This document shows, piece after piece, positions 51,921 to 61,488 of a stretch of DNA of 64,000 bases. Numbering within the stretch: position 1 is the first letter of the stretch; each line of letters opens with the position of its first letter. The stretch lies in assembly GCF_000012325.1 (NCBI RefSeq), contig NC_003910.7, forward strand, positions 3,162,001 to 3,226,000, written 5' to 3'. The translations under genes and the position numbers were made by a program. This DNA comes from Colwellia psychrerythraea 34H. Lineage in GTDB: Bacteria; Pseudomonadota; Gammaproteobacteria; Enterobacterales; Alteromonadaceae. The notes below the pieces were generated by a model. That model searched no databases. It was not told the origin of the DNA and saw nothing but the letters and a program-made list of their open reading frames with translations.

Positions 51921-52843
51921 GTTGATTCCCTTACTAACGAGACAAATATATCTTCCAACGAGCTTTGATCTGTTTTGATATCTTTAAACCCAATACTTGC
52001 TGCGGACAACTGCTGAAGTAAAGCAGAAATCCCAGTGTGCTCTTCAGTGGTGTCATAACTATAAATTAATTGCTGTCCATCATTTTTAATCTGTAAATTA
52101 AAATCAGCCATATTTGCAGGTATTTCAGTTAATGGCTCTTTTAAATCGAGAATCAATTGCTTTTTACCTAGTTGATTCATTAAAGCTGTTTTATCTTCAA
52201 CCAATATAAGTTGACCATTTTTAATGACACCAATACGGTCTGCTATTTCTTCCGCTTCTTCAATATAATGTGTGGTTAAAATAATAGTCACACCATCGTT
52301 TCGTAATTGTCGTACCAATTGCCACATGTCTTTGCGCAACTCTACATCAACGCCAGCAGTAGGCTCATCTAAAAATAAAATAGAAGGTTCATGAGAGAGT
52401 GCTTTAGCAATCATCACTCTGCGTTTCATACCACCAGATAACTCCATCATGCGATTGTCTTTTTTATCCCAAAGGGACAATGATTTAAGTGTTTTCTCAA
52501 TAAAAGCAGGATTCGATTTTTTACCAAATAATCCACGACTAAATGAAACCGTCGCCCATACTGTTTCAAAAGCATCGGTGGTTAACTCTTGCGGCACTAA
52601 ACCAATAAGTTCACGCGTATGTCGGTAACCTGAGACAATATCTTTACCATCAACAGTAATTTTCCCAGAGGTAGCATCAACAATGCCGCAAATAGTACTA
52701 ATGAGTGTCGTTTTACCTGCACCATTTGGCCCTAATAAGGCAAAGATTTCAGCGGGTTTTATTAATAAGTTAATATTATTAAGTGCTTGAAAGCCACTAG
52801 CATAAACTTTATTAACGTCTGTGATTTGAATAATGGGCTGCAA
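51917..52843 (-). CDS. ABC transporter ATPase (YadG-like)
   Basis: 308 aa. Walker [10 protein letters not shown] (near 39-47), signature LSGGMKRR, Walker [13 protein letters not shown] and the H-loop [11 protein letters not shown] are all intact. The C-terminal extension of about 85 residues is as in YadG/CcmA-type ATPases. It energises the ABC-2 permease whose gene overlaps it by 4 bases. The pair is probably transcribed from a promoter in the gap 52844-53290. Confidence 0.93.
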   Translation of the reverse strand: MQPIIQITDVNKVYASGFQALNNINLLIKPAEIFALLGPNGAGKTTLISTICGIVDATSGKITVDGKDIVSGYRHTRELIGLVPQELTTDAFETVWATVSFSRGLFGKKSNPAFIEKTLKSLSLWDKKDNRMMELSGGMKRRVMIAKALSHEPSILFLDEPTAGVDVELRKDMWQLVRQLRNDGVTIILTTHYIEEAEEIADRIGVIKNGQLILVEDKTALMNQLGKKQLILDLKEPLTEIPANMADFNLQIKNDGQQLIYSYDTTEEHTGISALLQQLSAASIGFKDIKTDQSSLEDIFVSLVREST

Positions 52844-53290
52844 GATTATTTTCCATCAATATTTTAATAATACTAAGGTATACGACATGCCCTATTGATG
52901 GCTAGAAAAATCACTAAATTAACGGCTAAATTTTTATACTCTATATTCATTAATGCCACAGGCTGTGTAAAAACTTCTAGCATCGAATTATTATGCGACG
53001 CTACGTAAATTAATAAGTCTCTTTACACAAAACTTACTTCAGAATTTAGCTTGAAGCGGGCGTTAGGATTAACGAGTTGCTAGCTTCCGCTATACGCAAT
53101 ATAGCGGTCTGTCATCATAAATCTGGGGGGCTAACTTCGAAAGCTAACAGCGACAAAATACTCCGTTAATCGCTAATAAAAGCCATTGTTAGCGACGTAG
53201 AAAAGGACACCCTAGAGCGAATAAAGAGTATTAGATGTTGATAAGCGCACCTTAAAGGGGCACTTAAACATTTGGTTAATATCTTAAAAA
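52844..53290. other. 447-bp intergenic region with hairpins
   Basis: No gene seen. A perfect 8-bp hairpin CCGCTATA / TATAGCGG lies at 53087-53107, next to GCTAGCTTCCGC, which recalls the head of family B repeats. A longer-range GCTAACA/TGTTAGC pair spans about 53142-53194. The section GCGGGCGTTAGGATTAACG near 53056-53074 resembles the GTTAG end of integron attC sites, but no partner site or integrase is present. Confidence 0.4.
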
Positions 53291-55375
53291 TTAATTGCTC
53301 TCAACGATCGTGGGTATTGTCGTGAATGGCTTGATTCCAAACTCAGGGTAAACTTCACTTGGGAAATAAATCACACCACCTTTTGAAACCATTGACACAG
53401 TCTTGATAGCGCGAAGGTCTGCTGTTGGGTCGCCAGGCACTAAGAAAAAGTCAGCCAGTTTTCCGACTTCAATACTGCCAAGTTGATCACCATAGCCTAA
53501 ATAATTAGCCATGTCATAAGAAGCTCTGCGCAATACTTCAACGTTAGACATACCAATTTTTTTGAATAGTTCTAACTCTCTGTGCAGCTCAAAAGCGCCA
53601 CCTAGATCGGTACCTGGAACGAGGAAAATTCCCTTTTTATGCATTAATGCGAGTGTCTCAATAACTTTATCAAAAGCCAACTGGTAAGCCTTATCCTCTT
53701 CTTGATCAGCAACATTTAATAAACCGACTTTCGCTTGTCTTTGAACTCCGACAGGCATATTGTCGATATAATCTTTTGTGCCAATGCGAGTTTTACCATT
53801 TCTGGCCGTTAAGCCAAATTCATGAATGACAATGGTGGGATCAACCGCTATATTTTTTTCGACCATGGTGTTTAAGGTATTCTGTACTTTTTCGCTATTG
53901 AGATCCAAGTCGACAAAACGTTTCATTCCCGTAATGCGATAAAGTGTTCGAGTATCTTCATCTCGATCTAGTACCCAGCTGAGCATACCTTGGTTTATGT
54001 GGGTGATTTCGTCATACCCTGCGGCAATCATTTCATCAACTGTTGAGAATGCGGGAATATGTCCTGTTACTCGCATGCCGTGTTTCTTTGCTGCTTTCGC
54101 CATGGCTGGCACCCACTCACCATTAATAGAACTGTATATCTTGATTTGGAAATAACCACCTTTTTCACCATACGTATTCACAAGATCAACGGCTTCTTGT
54201 TCAGTTGAAGCAATTTCTCCAGTGGCAGCTGAAAATTCGCTTTTTCCTTCAATAAAGCCACTTTTAGTAATGCGTGGACCGATGATTTGATTACTTTCAA
54301 TTTTTTCGATTAAAGGATCTAGTATTTCAATCTCATTACCCATATCTCGAACAGAAGTCACTCCTGCCATCACATTAAGTAGGGCGTCGTTATCGCTCAT
54401 GTGGCCATGCATTTCATATAATCCTGGGATTAATGTACCGCCATTACCATCAATCAGAATTTCTCCTTCTTTAGGAATATCAACCAATGGCTCGATAGCT
54501 GTAATTTTGTCTTTCTCAATCAGCACTGATTGAGAATCAGTAAGTTGCATGTTAACTGGGTCAAATATTCTGACATTGTTAATACGCACGGGTTTCTCAT
54601 ATAGGTGCGTCGTTTTCTTCGCTATTTTTTCAAATCGACTTGCGTTCAAGCTAGCCGCTAAATCGCTTAAGATCTTACTTTGTTGTTCTAATCCTTCACG
54701 AATCACAACAGCACGTGGCGACAAATAACCAATCATATGCTGGTTCTCATCAAGTGCTATATAGCTAGGATCCAGTTCAATGCCATTGATTGCATAAATA
54801 GTCGCATTGACCAACACACCGCTAATATCTTTAAGGTCAACCTTGTCGACTTGGGTGATTGTAAGTTCGCCAGAAGGTAATGCAGATAATGAATGATTTG
54901 GCTTTTCTAGCAAGGCTGTAGCGTATATGTAAAGCGCATACGGACTCGCATTTTGCGCAATGTATATAGCGCTGTTATTAAATTTTGCACTGCCTTTTTC
55001 AGCTGTACTCTGCCAATACGCCATATTGTCTTGCAAGCTAAACTGTTCATCAACTTCATTACCAAAAACCGTTTTTCCTGTAATGCGCCAATCAATGGGT
55101 AAACCTGTATCTGACAACTTCAGAACTTCTTTGCTACTAGAACCACGACCATTATTACTATATGAATAGTCAATAATAATGTTTTCAGCATTGCGATTAA
55201 CTAACATTCCACCTACATCGGTACCACCTAATATTAATCTAAATTTTTCTTGATTAGGTAGTGCAACTTGTACTGTATTTACTGCCTCATACTGTTGAGA
55301 ACATCCTAAAGTGGTCATCAGCACGACGACACTAATAATTGATTGGATAGCTTTCATCGGTTTTTGAATTTGCAT
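53291..55375 (-). CDS. Lipoprotein amidohydrolase
   Basis: 694 aa from the ATG at 55375 (AAAGG upstream); a 22-residue longer frame is less likely. The lipobox is TTLGC. A roughly 260-residue N-terminal beta domain precedes the amidohydrolase barrel: GLYEMHGHMSDND (metal HxH), FQIKIYS (carbamylated or bridging Lys), GHIPAF, EITHINQG and PGTDLGG (catalytic Asp). Related to imidazolonepropionase/aryldialkylphosphatase-type proteins; substrate unknown, perhaps a peptide, cyclic amide or lactone. It stands alone with no visible partner. Confidence 0.85.
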   Translation of the reverse strand: MQIQKPMKAIQSIISVVVLMTTLGCSQQYEAVNTVQVALPNQEKFRLILGGTDVGGMLVNRNAENIIIDYSYSNNGRGSSSKEVLKLSDTGLPIDWRITGKTVFGNEVDEQFSLQDNMAYWQSTAEKGSAKFNNSAIYIAQNASPYALYIYATALLEKPNHSLSALPSGELTITQVDKVDLKDISGVLVNATIYAINGIELDPSYIALDENQHMIGYLSPRAVVIREGLEQQSKILSDLAASLNASRFEKIAKKTTHLYEKPVRINNVRIFDPVNMQLTDSQSVLIEKDKITAIEPLVDIPKEGEILIDGNGGTLIPGLYEMHGHMSDNDALLNVMAGVTSVRDMGNEIEILDPLIEKIESNQIIGPRITKSGFIEGKSEFSAATGEIASTEQEAVDLVNTYGEKGGYFQIKIYSSINGEWVPAMAKAAKKHGMRVTGHIPAFSTVDEMIAAGYDEITHINQGMLSWVLDRDEDTRTLYRITGMKRFVDLDLNSEKVQNTLNTMVEKNIAVDPTIVIHEFGLTARNGKTRIGTKDYIDNMPVGVQRQAKVGLLNVADQEEDKAYQLAFDKVIETLALMHKKGIFLVPGTDLGGAFELHRELELFKKIGMSNVEVLRRASYDMANYLGYGDQLGSIEVGKLADFFLVPGDPTADLRAIKTVSMVSKGGVIYFPSEVYPEFGIKPFTTIPTIVESN

Positions 55376-55778
55376 GGCGATGCCTTTTATTATTTTAGCT
55401 TTGAGAACACGAAGAATAGACACTATAAATGATCTATGCAACTGAGTAGTATGAAGCTAACAACTTGCTGTAATGTAAAACTTCTTTGTGGATTTTCAAA
55501 GAAAGTGATATTTCTTGTTCAATGGTTTTTAGGCGCTAGCTAAATTTAGAAAAATTAATTGAGATTTTTCGGAAAATGCTGTCAGGAAATTACGATAAAC
55601 CACATAATATTTTAAAATTAATAAAAGCTAACGTGCCATAGTATAAAAACCCTTCGGACTCAGAAGCTAAAGGAAACATTCTTAGTTAGTGTCCATTTTT
55701 ATGGGGCAAGAGCAAGGTGCATAGCTAAGCGATCGTTAGTGTGCTTGAGAACTATCGTATTCAATCCGAATGTTTTTG
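55376..55778. other. Intergenic region, about 400 bp
   Basis: Holds the leader of the amidohydrolase gene at the left. A short AGCTAAAGGAAACATTCTTAG near 55664 resembles part of the family B repeat. No coding frame or terminator was identified. Confidence 0.3.
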
Positions 55779-56648
55779 TCAGATTAAAAATTCTAATAAA
55801 CGTTTAACACTACTATTTTGAAATACATTACTTGGCCAAACTGCATATAGGGGAATCGACTCAACTTGCCAATTTGGTAGCAATTCCACCAAGGCATTAT
55901 TTTCAATTTCTTTTTCGATTAAATAATCAGGAGGCGTTGCTATACCTGCGCCATTGATACAGAGCTGAGTCATAGCTTCAACATTATTTACACTGATATT
56001 GCTTTCAAAATCAATGTCACATTTTTCACCAGCAGAATTTACTAACGTTCTGTGATTTGGAAGCATATCTAATTTGATCCAATTCCATGTCGTTAAGTCC
56101 TGAGGAGAAATGGGGGGGATATTTTCTTTCCAGTAATCGTAAGAACAAACTAATTTTCTATTAATTTCACCAACCCGTTTTGATTTAAGATTACTGTCAT
56201 CCATTGACCCCGCCCTAAAAGCTAAATCAATGCCTTGGTGTATAAGATCTTGTCTGTCATCGGTATAAAATAATTTAAAATTCAAAAAAGGATGTAACTT
56301 ACTAAATTGAGATATTTTTTTGCTTATTTCTGATTTGATTAAAGCTGAAGGTAAGGTGAGGGTTAAAGTTCCTCTTAACTCTTGTTTTTCTATAGCTACT
56401 TGATTTAACCCTTGCTGTGCAGCTTGGATCATATTCAAAGCATACTGATACAGTACTCCACCTTCAGAGGTTAATGACAGTTTTCTGGTCGATCTATAAA
56501 TTAACGCCGTACCAACAGATTTTTCCAATTGAGTCACTTGATAGCTAACAACTGAAGGTGAAAGTTTTAACTCTTTTGCAGCCGCTCGAAACGAACCTTG
56601 TTTAATCGTCTCAGCAAAAATAGCCATTGCTCGTAATTCATCTATCAT
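55779..56648 (-). CDS. LysR-family regulator
   Basis: 289 aa from the ATG at 56648 (MIDELRAMAIFAETIKQG); a 16-residue longer frame lacks a good start signal. The helix-turn-helix is SFRAAAKELKLSPSVVSYQV (about 18-40), followed by a substrate-binding domain with DDRQDLIHQGIDLAFRAG. The IDELRAMAIFAETI opening is typical of CrgA/AaeR-like LysR proteins. It is divergent from a LysE-type exporter and probably regulates it; no clear palindrome was found in the 100-bp gap. Confidence 0.92.
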   Translation of the reverse strand: MIDELRAMAIFAETIKQGSFRAAAKELKLSPSVVSYQVTQLEKSVGTALIYRSTRKLSLTSEGGVLYQYALNMIQAAQQGLNQVAIEKQELRGTLTLTLPSALIKSEISKKISQFSKLHPFLNFKLFYTDDRQDLIHQGIDLAFRAGSMDDSNLKSKRVGEINRKLVCSYDYWKENIPPISPQDLTTWNWIKLDMLPNHRTLVNSAGEKCDIDFESNISVNNVEAMTQLCINGAGIATPPDYLIEKEIENNALVELLPNWQVESIPLYAVWPSNVFQNSSVKRLLEFLI

Positions 56649-56750
56649 GTGTATCTTTATTAAAGTATTTAGAACAGTGAAGTTTAATTCTAGCACCTTA
56701 TCTTATTAATAGAATGGATATATAGTTTACAAAAAACTAGAGGTAAAATT

Positions 56751-57344
56751 ATGTCGTTATTGTTCGCAATGTTTTCATTCTCATTGGCTATGTCAATATC
56801 TCCTGGGCCTGTGAATATGGTGATTTTATCTTCAGGAGCAAATTACGGAGTACGTAAAACGTTTTCATTCGTTTCAGGTGGAACGATTGGCTTCACATCA
56901 CTGTTATTATTTATTGGATTAGGTTTTTATAAAGTTATTGACTTGTATCCATTATTGCTTAAATACTTAGCCATTTCTGGTTCATTATTTATTGTCTATA
57001 TGGGATATTTAATCGCATCTTCAAAGCCTAAACTAGATATTAATGAACAAAACCTACCCACTTTTATGCAAGGTTTCCTTTTACAATGGTTAAATCCCAA
57101 AGCATGGATTGCAAGTGTGTCGGGTGTTTCTTTATTTTCAGTGCCTGAGAATAACCAGGTGTTTTTAACTTTTTTACTTATCTATTTTTTAGTCTGTTAT
57201 CTATCACTTTTTTCCTGGTCTGTATTAGGAGATAAAGTCACAATACTGTTGAGTAATCAATTAAGGCTAAATCTTTTTAATCAATTAATGGGCGGGTTAT
57301 TGATTGTGACCGCATGTTTTTTACTCTATTCACAATTTAATTAA
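56751..57344 (+). CDS. LysE-family amino-acid/metabolite exporter
   Basis: 197 aa, five or six helices. The N-terminal block SISPGPVNMVILSSGANYGV and GFLLQWLNPKAWIASVSGV are hallmark LysE/RhtB motifs. It exports amino acids or related small molecules from the cytosol. The ATG has AGAGGTAAAATT upstream. The divergent LysR neighbour is its likely regulator. Family length is 190-230 aa, so it is complete. Confidence 0.9.
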   Translation: MSLLFAMFSFSLAMSISPGPVNMVILSSGANYGVRKTFSFVSGGTIGFTSLLLFIGLGFYKVIDLYPLLLKYLAISGSLFIVYMGYLIASSKPKLDINEQNLPTFMQGFLLQWLNPKAWIASVSGVSLFSVPENNQVFLTFLLIYFLVCYLSLFSWSVLGDKVTILLSNQLRLNLFNQLMGGLLIVTACFLLYSQFN

Positions 57345-57723
57345 ACTCAATACACAGACAAGTGATATATGACCACTTTGTGGTGAAAGTTGAAACGAGT
57401 TAGCCCTATTTTGAGTAGGGTATTTTATTACTCTTTCGTGGTAATAAGCTTTAGGTCAGTGGTATTAACAAAGGGATCACTTTCAGCTAAAAGTTAACGT
57501 CAGTGTAAGTACAACTATTAACACGCATTCAAATTTAACTGGTTGTTCAGTTCATCCTCGTATATTAAAAAATTAAACACCATGATTATTTACTAGCTAG
57601 ATAAGATATTATTTTCGATAATTCATATTTAACTCGGTTAGAACGTTTTTTGCACTAACTTTTCACGTAAAAAAAATGTTACAATCAGTGCAATTATTCA
57701 ACTTACGATAGCGAAGATTAGAA
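57345..57723. other. Intergenic region, 379 bp
   Basis: No gene. A GACCACTTTGTGG motif near 57370 is shared with 39748. Two weak hairpins follow, CCCTA...TAGGG (about 57401-57419) and TTATTAC / GTAATAA (about 57427-57449); they may end LysE transcription. No T run was seen. Confidence 0.35.
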
Positions 57724-57906
57724 ATGCGGATTAAATTAACCCAAGACTTGGTATGTGGCCATGATACTTTTTTAGCTGGTGAGGAGTTCGACGCAATATT
57801 GATATTACCTCGTTCAACAACAGTAGAGTTTGTTGCAAATTCAGGTAAAAAAGTCAGAGCATTTAGTTATGAATATGTGAAAATAACACCTGCAACAGAC
57901 ATCTAG
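57724..57906 (+). CDS. Small hypothetical protein (60 aa)
   Basis: 60 aa, predicted beta-rich with a central VEFVANSGKKVRAFSYEYVK. It has one cysteine and no signal peptide. The ATG is preceded by GAAGATTAGAA, a weak ribosome-binding site. The family is not recognised. Coding is supported by coherent amphipathic strands and by the lack of competing frames. Confidence 0.5.
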   Translation: MRIKLTQDLVCGHDTFLAGEEFDAILILPRSTTVEFVANSGKKVRAFSYEYVKITPATDI

Positions 57907-58071
57907 CCAAACGAGTATCGTCAGGATAATCCATAAGAGAATCTAAGCAAATCTACTGATATTAATTAAGTTGGATAGTCTACAGTTGAATTTAAAATTC
58001 AACGTGATATTTCACTTAAACTGATAACTTAGCATTCTCGATTATCTTTGCTCTTGCCCCCACTACAATGA

Positions 58072-60648
58072 CTATTCTGATGATTGAGGTTTTACTATTT
58101 TCCCACACTGCGAAGATTGAATTACCCTAGGTAAATTTTTCGCACATACAGGTTTATTATAAAAATATCCTTGCATAATTTCGCAACCTCGCTCGATCAA
58201 GAAAATCTTTTGTGCCTCAGTTTCAACGCCTTCAGCCACAATATCTAAATTAAGGTTTTGCGCTAAGGTGATAATTGCCGATGTTATTTGGCTCTCTCTA
58301 AAATTATGCGGTAATTTAGCAATAAAACTCGCATCAATTTTAAGAGTATCAATAGGTAAACTTGTTAAGTAGCTTAATGATGAAAAGCCGGTACCAAAGT
58401 CATCTAAGGCAACTTTAACGCCCATCTTTTTAAGTTGTTTTAATATACTAGTCGCTTTATCCATTTGCTTAATGAAGCAGCCTTCAGTTATTTCAACCTC
58501 TAATAACTCTGCCGGCAATTGACTTTGAGCTAGCACCGATTCAACTGAAGCGACAAGGTTACCTTGATGAAAATGTAATGCTGAAATATTTACCGCTATT
58601 CGACCACAATCAAGCCCCTGATCTAACCACAATTTTCGTTGTTTACAGGCATGTTCTAAAACCCAATGGTCAATTTCAGCAATAAAACCAAGTTCTTCAG
58701 CCATAGGAATAAACTGTGCAGGTGATACTTGCCCAAGAATAGGATTATACCAGCGTAATAAAGCCTCTACGCCCATGACTTTACCGGTAACACCATGGAT
58801 TTGAGCTTGATAATTCAGTTCCAATTCATTGTGAACTAATGCTAAACGTAAGTGACTTTGTATTAACGACCGTTCTTGTGAATGAGCATTCATCGCCGGT
58901 GTAAATAATTGAAATGAATTACGACCAATATCTTTAGCACGATACATAGCGATATCAGCATTTTTCATCAGCTCTTCTTCGTTTGTCCCATCTTCAGGAT
59001 AAACGGCGATACCAATAGAGGTTGTTATATTAAGTGCATGACCCTCTATATGATAAGGCTGACGCAGTTTTTCAACGATTCGATTACAGGCTTTACAAAT
59101 ATGGTCGACTTCACGCATATCTGTTAGCAATAAGGTAAATTCATCGCCGCCAATACGAGCAACTGTATCCCCTTCTTTTGAACTTTCAGTCAAACGCTTA
59201 GCGAAACTTCGTAATAACAAATCGCCAATCCGATGACCGTAATTGTCATTAACTTCTTTGAAATAATCTAAATCAATGAAAAATAGAGCCATTTTATTAT
59301 TTTTTCGATGTGCTATTGCTAACGCCATATCAACACGATCAAAAAAGAGCCTACGATTAGGTAATTGAGTAAGTTCATCATAAAAAGCTAAATTTTCAAT
59401 GCGCTTCTCAGCAAGTTTTCTTTCACTAATATCGCTAAAAATAGCGGCAAATACTTTATTGTTGTCAACACCTTCACTAATCTCGATAATAGTTAACCAT
59501 TGAGGATAAATTTCAGAATTCTTGCGTTTATTCCAAATTTCTCCCTGCCACACACCCTGTTCTAAAATACACAACCACAGCTGTTGATAAAAGTCACTAG
59601 TATGTCTACCTGAGCTCAATATCTTTGAATTCAGCCCTAACACTTCCGCTTCTTTATAGCCTGTCACGCGAGTAAATGCCGGATTAACTGAGATTATTGT
59701 CCCCTGTTCATCGGTGATCATAATGCCATCTAAAGAGGCTTCTATAATTTTCTCAGCCACCAACAAGTGTTTTTTTGATTCTCTAAGGGCGATATCTCTT
59801 TGTTGAACTATTTGATGTAACTCTTCAACATAAGCCAATTCAATATCAGACATAATGTTGTCCATTGATAAAGTACCAATGATGGCACCATTATCATCAG
59901 ACACCGCCAAGTGACGAATATTGTGACTGATTAATTGCTGGTAAGCTGAATATAAGGAATGGTCAGCATTGATAGTTTTTAATGGGTAATGTGCATGATG
60001 CCAAGCGGTCTTTTTAGTACATTCACCCCGTGCAAGCAGGCTCAGTAAATCGCGTTCGGTGACAATGCCGTATTGCCCTAATTCACTGTTGAAAATGAGT
60101 GTAGATGAGCACTCATACTTTTTCATTTGCTCAGCTACATTGTCTAAGCGGCAATCATGTTGCAGTAATTGTTGGTTTTTTTTATAGCTGCTTGCTACAA
60201 GTTTTGCTTGTAAATAATGCTCTATCCCCTGGTTTTTAATGACATCCGTTTGGCTGACGATACCCACAGGGAGGTTATCAGCATCAACGACAATAAAGTG
60301 TCTAACGCCGTAATGTCTAAACTTAATCGCTAACTCATTAACCTGAATATCTTGCTTAATAGTTAGCACAGGTGAGTTCATTAACTCGCTAATGCTTACA
60401 TTAAATTGTTCTTGATCGCTAAAATCAATTTTACGGCAATCTGATTCAGTCCATATACCAAGCGTAAGGTTACTTTTAATGATAATTGAGCTGATATTAC
60501 GTGCTCTCATACGACTAGCAGCAACATTAATCTTTGTCTCAGGCGAACACGTTAAGATACTAGATTGCATAATATCTTTAACTATTAAGTTAAGCTCTGG
60601 TGTTTTAGTATGTAACAAAATATCCCTTCCTATAAAATCTAAGTTCAT
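58072..60648 (-). CDS. CBS-PAS-GGDEF-EAL cyclic-di-GMP signalling protein
   Basis: 858 aa. Four CBS motifs (about 18-285, e.g. VKDIMQSSILTCSPE and GIVSQTDVIKN) come first, then a PAS domain (about 290-415), a GGDEF domain (about 420-580, ARIGGDEF near 499, catalytically intact) and an EAL domain (about 595-845, GVEALLRWY near 628 and DDFGTGFSSLSYL). So it may both make and break cyclic di-GMP, with CBS modules probably sensing adenine nucleotides. No transmembrane segment is seen, so cytosolic. It is a single gene; the surroundings give no target. Confidence 0.93.
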   Translation of the reverse strand: MNLDFIGRDILLHTKTPELNLIVKDIMQSSILTCSPETKINVAASRMRARNISSIIIKSNLTLGIWTESDCRKIDFSDQEQFNVSISELMNSPVLTIKQDIQVNELAIKFRHYGVRHFIVVDADNLPVGIVSQTDVIKNQGIEHYLQAKLVASSYKKNQQLLQHDCRLDNVAEQMKKYECSSTLIFNSELGQYGIVTERDLLSLLARGECTKKTAWHHAHYPLKTINADHSLYSAYQQLISHNIRHLAVSDDNGAIIGTLSMDNIMSDIELAYVEELHQIVQQRDIALRESKKHLLVAEKIIEASLDGIMITDEQGTIISVNPAFTRVTGYKEAEVLGLNSKILSSGRHTSDFYQQLWLCILEQGVWQGEIWNKRKNSEIYPQWLTIIEISEGVDNNKVFAAIFSDISERKLAEKRIENLAFYDELTQLPNRRLFFDRVDMALAIAHRKNNKMALFFIDLDYFKEVNDNYGHRIGDLLLRSFAKRLTESSKEGDTVARIGGDEFTLLLTDMREVDHICKACNRIVEKLRQPYHIEGHALNITTSIGIAVYPEDGTNEEELMKNADIAMYRAKDIGRNSFQLFTPAMNAHSQERSLIQSHLRLALVHNELELNYQAQIHGVTGKVMGVEALLRWYNPILGQVSPAQFIPMAEELGFIAEIDHWVLEHACKQRKLWLDQGLDCGRIAVNISALHFHQGNLVASVESVLAQSQLPAELLEVEITEGCFIKQMDKATSILKQLKKMGVKVALDDFGTGFSSLSYLTSLPIDTLKIDASFIAKLPHNFRESQITSAIITLAQNLNLDIVAEGVETEAQKIFLIERGCEIMQGYFYNKPVCAKNLPRVIQSSQCGKIVKPQSSE

Positions 60649-60880
60649 CAGTCGCGAAGCTGAATCAGCTATTGCTGCTAAACGTTAAGCCAATTGTATA
60701 TTCTGAGCTTTATAGGATCACTGTACTAAAATAATCGTAGCAAAAAGATGATCTAGCGCATTGATTTTTATCAAAATTAAAGACATATTTATCTTGCGAA
60801 TGGAATATATTAAATGTGAATATGCTTTATCTCAAAATGACCCATAATACCCACGTCTCATAGTGACCTAGGAAGATGAT

Positions 60881-61348
60881 ATGACACCCGGAATTAATGC
60901 CGCCAAGAAGAGTAAAATTAGTTATCACGTTCATGAATATTCACATGATGCAGCAAGTGGATCCTACGGAGATGAAGCAGCACAAAAGCTTGGCATCTCA
61001 AGTGAAAGAGTTTTTAAAACTTTAGTGGTGAGTATTGATAACAAAGCACTGGTCGTTGCCATAATACCTGTGTCGGCGATGTTGAGTATGAAGTTAATAG
61101 CTAAAGCACATGGTGGTAAAAAAGCCACTATGGCATTAAAAACCGATGTTGAACGTTCTACGGGTTATGTACTCGGTGGTGTTAGTCCGCTGGGACAAAA
61201 GAAGCGCTTGAATACTTTTATTGATTCATCATCAGTCCAATTTACTACGGTGTTTGTTAGTGCTGGTAAAAGAGGTTTGGAGATAGAGTTAAGCCCACAA
61301 GATTTAAAACAACTGACTCAAGCCAAATTAACTGAGCTCTGTCAGTAA
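60881..61348 (+). CDS. ybaK: YbaK/EbsC-type aminoacyl-tRNA deacylase
   Basis: 155 aa. SGSYGDEAAQKLGI, VFKTLVVSID, KKATMALKTDVERSTGYVLG and GGVSPLGQKKRL are typical blocks; the Lys in the KTLVV strand and the G-G-V-S-P-x-G loop form the active site. It hydrolyses Cys-tRNA(Pro), preventing mistranslation. GGAAGATG precedes the ATG. It is convergent with the M28 peptidase and shares a terminator region with it. Confidence 0.93.
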   Translation: MTPGINAAKKSKISYHVHEYSHDAASGSYGDEAAQKLGISSERVFKTLVVSIDNKALVVAIIPVSAMLSMKLIAKAHGGKKATMALKTDVERSTGYVLGGVSPLGQKKRLNTFIDSSSVQFTTVFVSAGKRGLEIELSPQDLKQLTQAKLTELCQ

Positions 61349-61376
61349 GCTAGAAAAGTGTAAAACAGACACAAAA

Positions 61377-61406
61377 AAGCGATAGTACTTTACAGCACTA
61401 TCGCTT
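61377..61406 (-). terminator. Terminator between ybaK and the M28 peptidase gene
   Basis: AAGCGATAGT / ACTATCGCTT, a perfect 10-bp stem with a 10-base loop. On the minus strand it is followed by TTTTT, ideal for ending the peptidase transcript; on the plus strand it is followed by AATTTA and may also act for ybaK. Confidence 0.8.
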
Positions 61407-61488
61407 AATTTACTGAGAACTAATGCTTATGAAAAGTCTCTATATTTCTAATTCAAGCCGCATCTAAACACGATTTTTAACGCTATTA

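Noticed and set aside
53056..53074. GCGGGCGTTAGG sequence resembling an integron attC end
   Set aside because: No opposite RYYYAAC end at suitable distance, no integrase, no cassette array; similarity is limited to a few bases.
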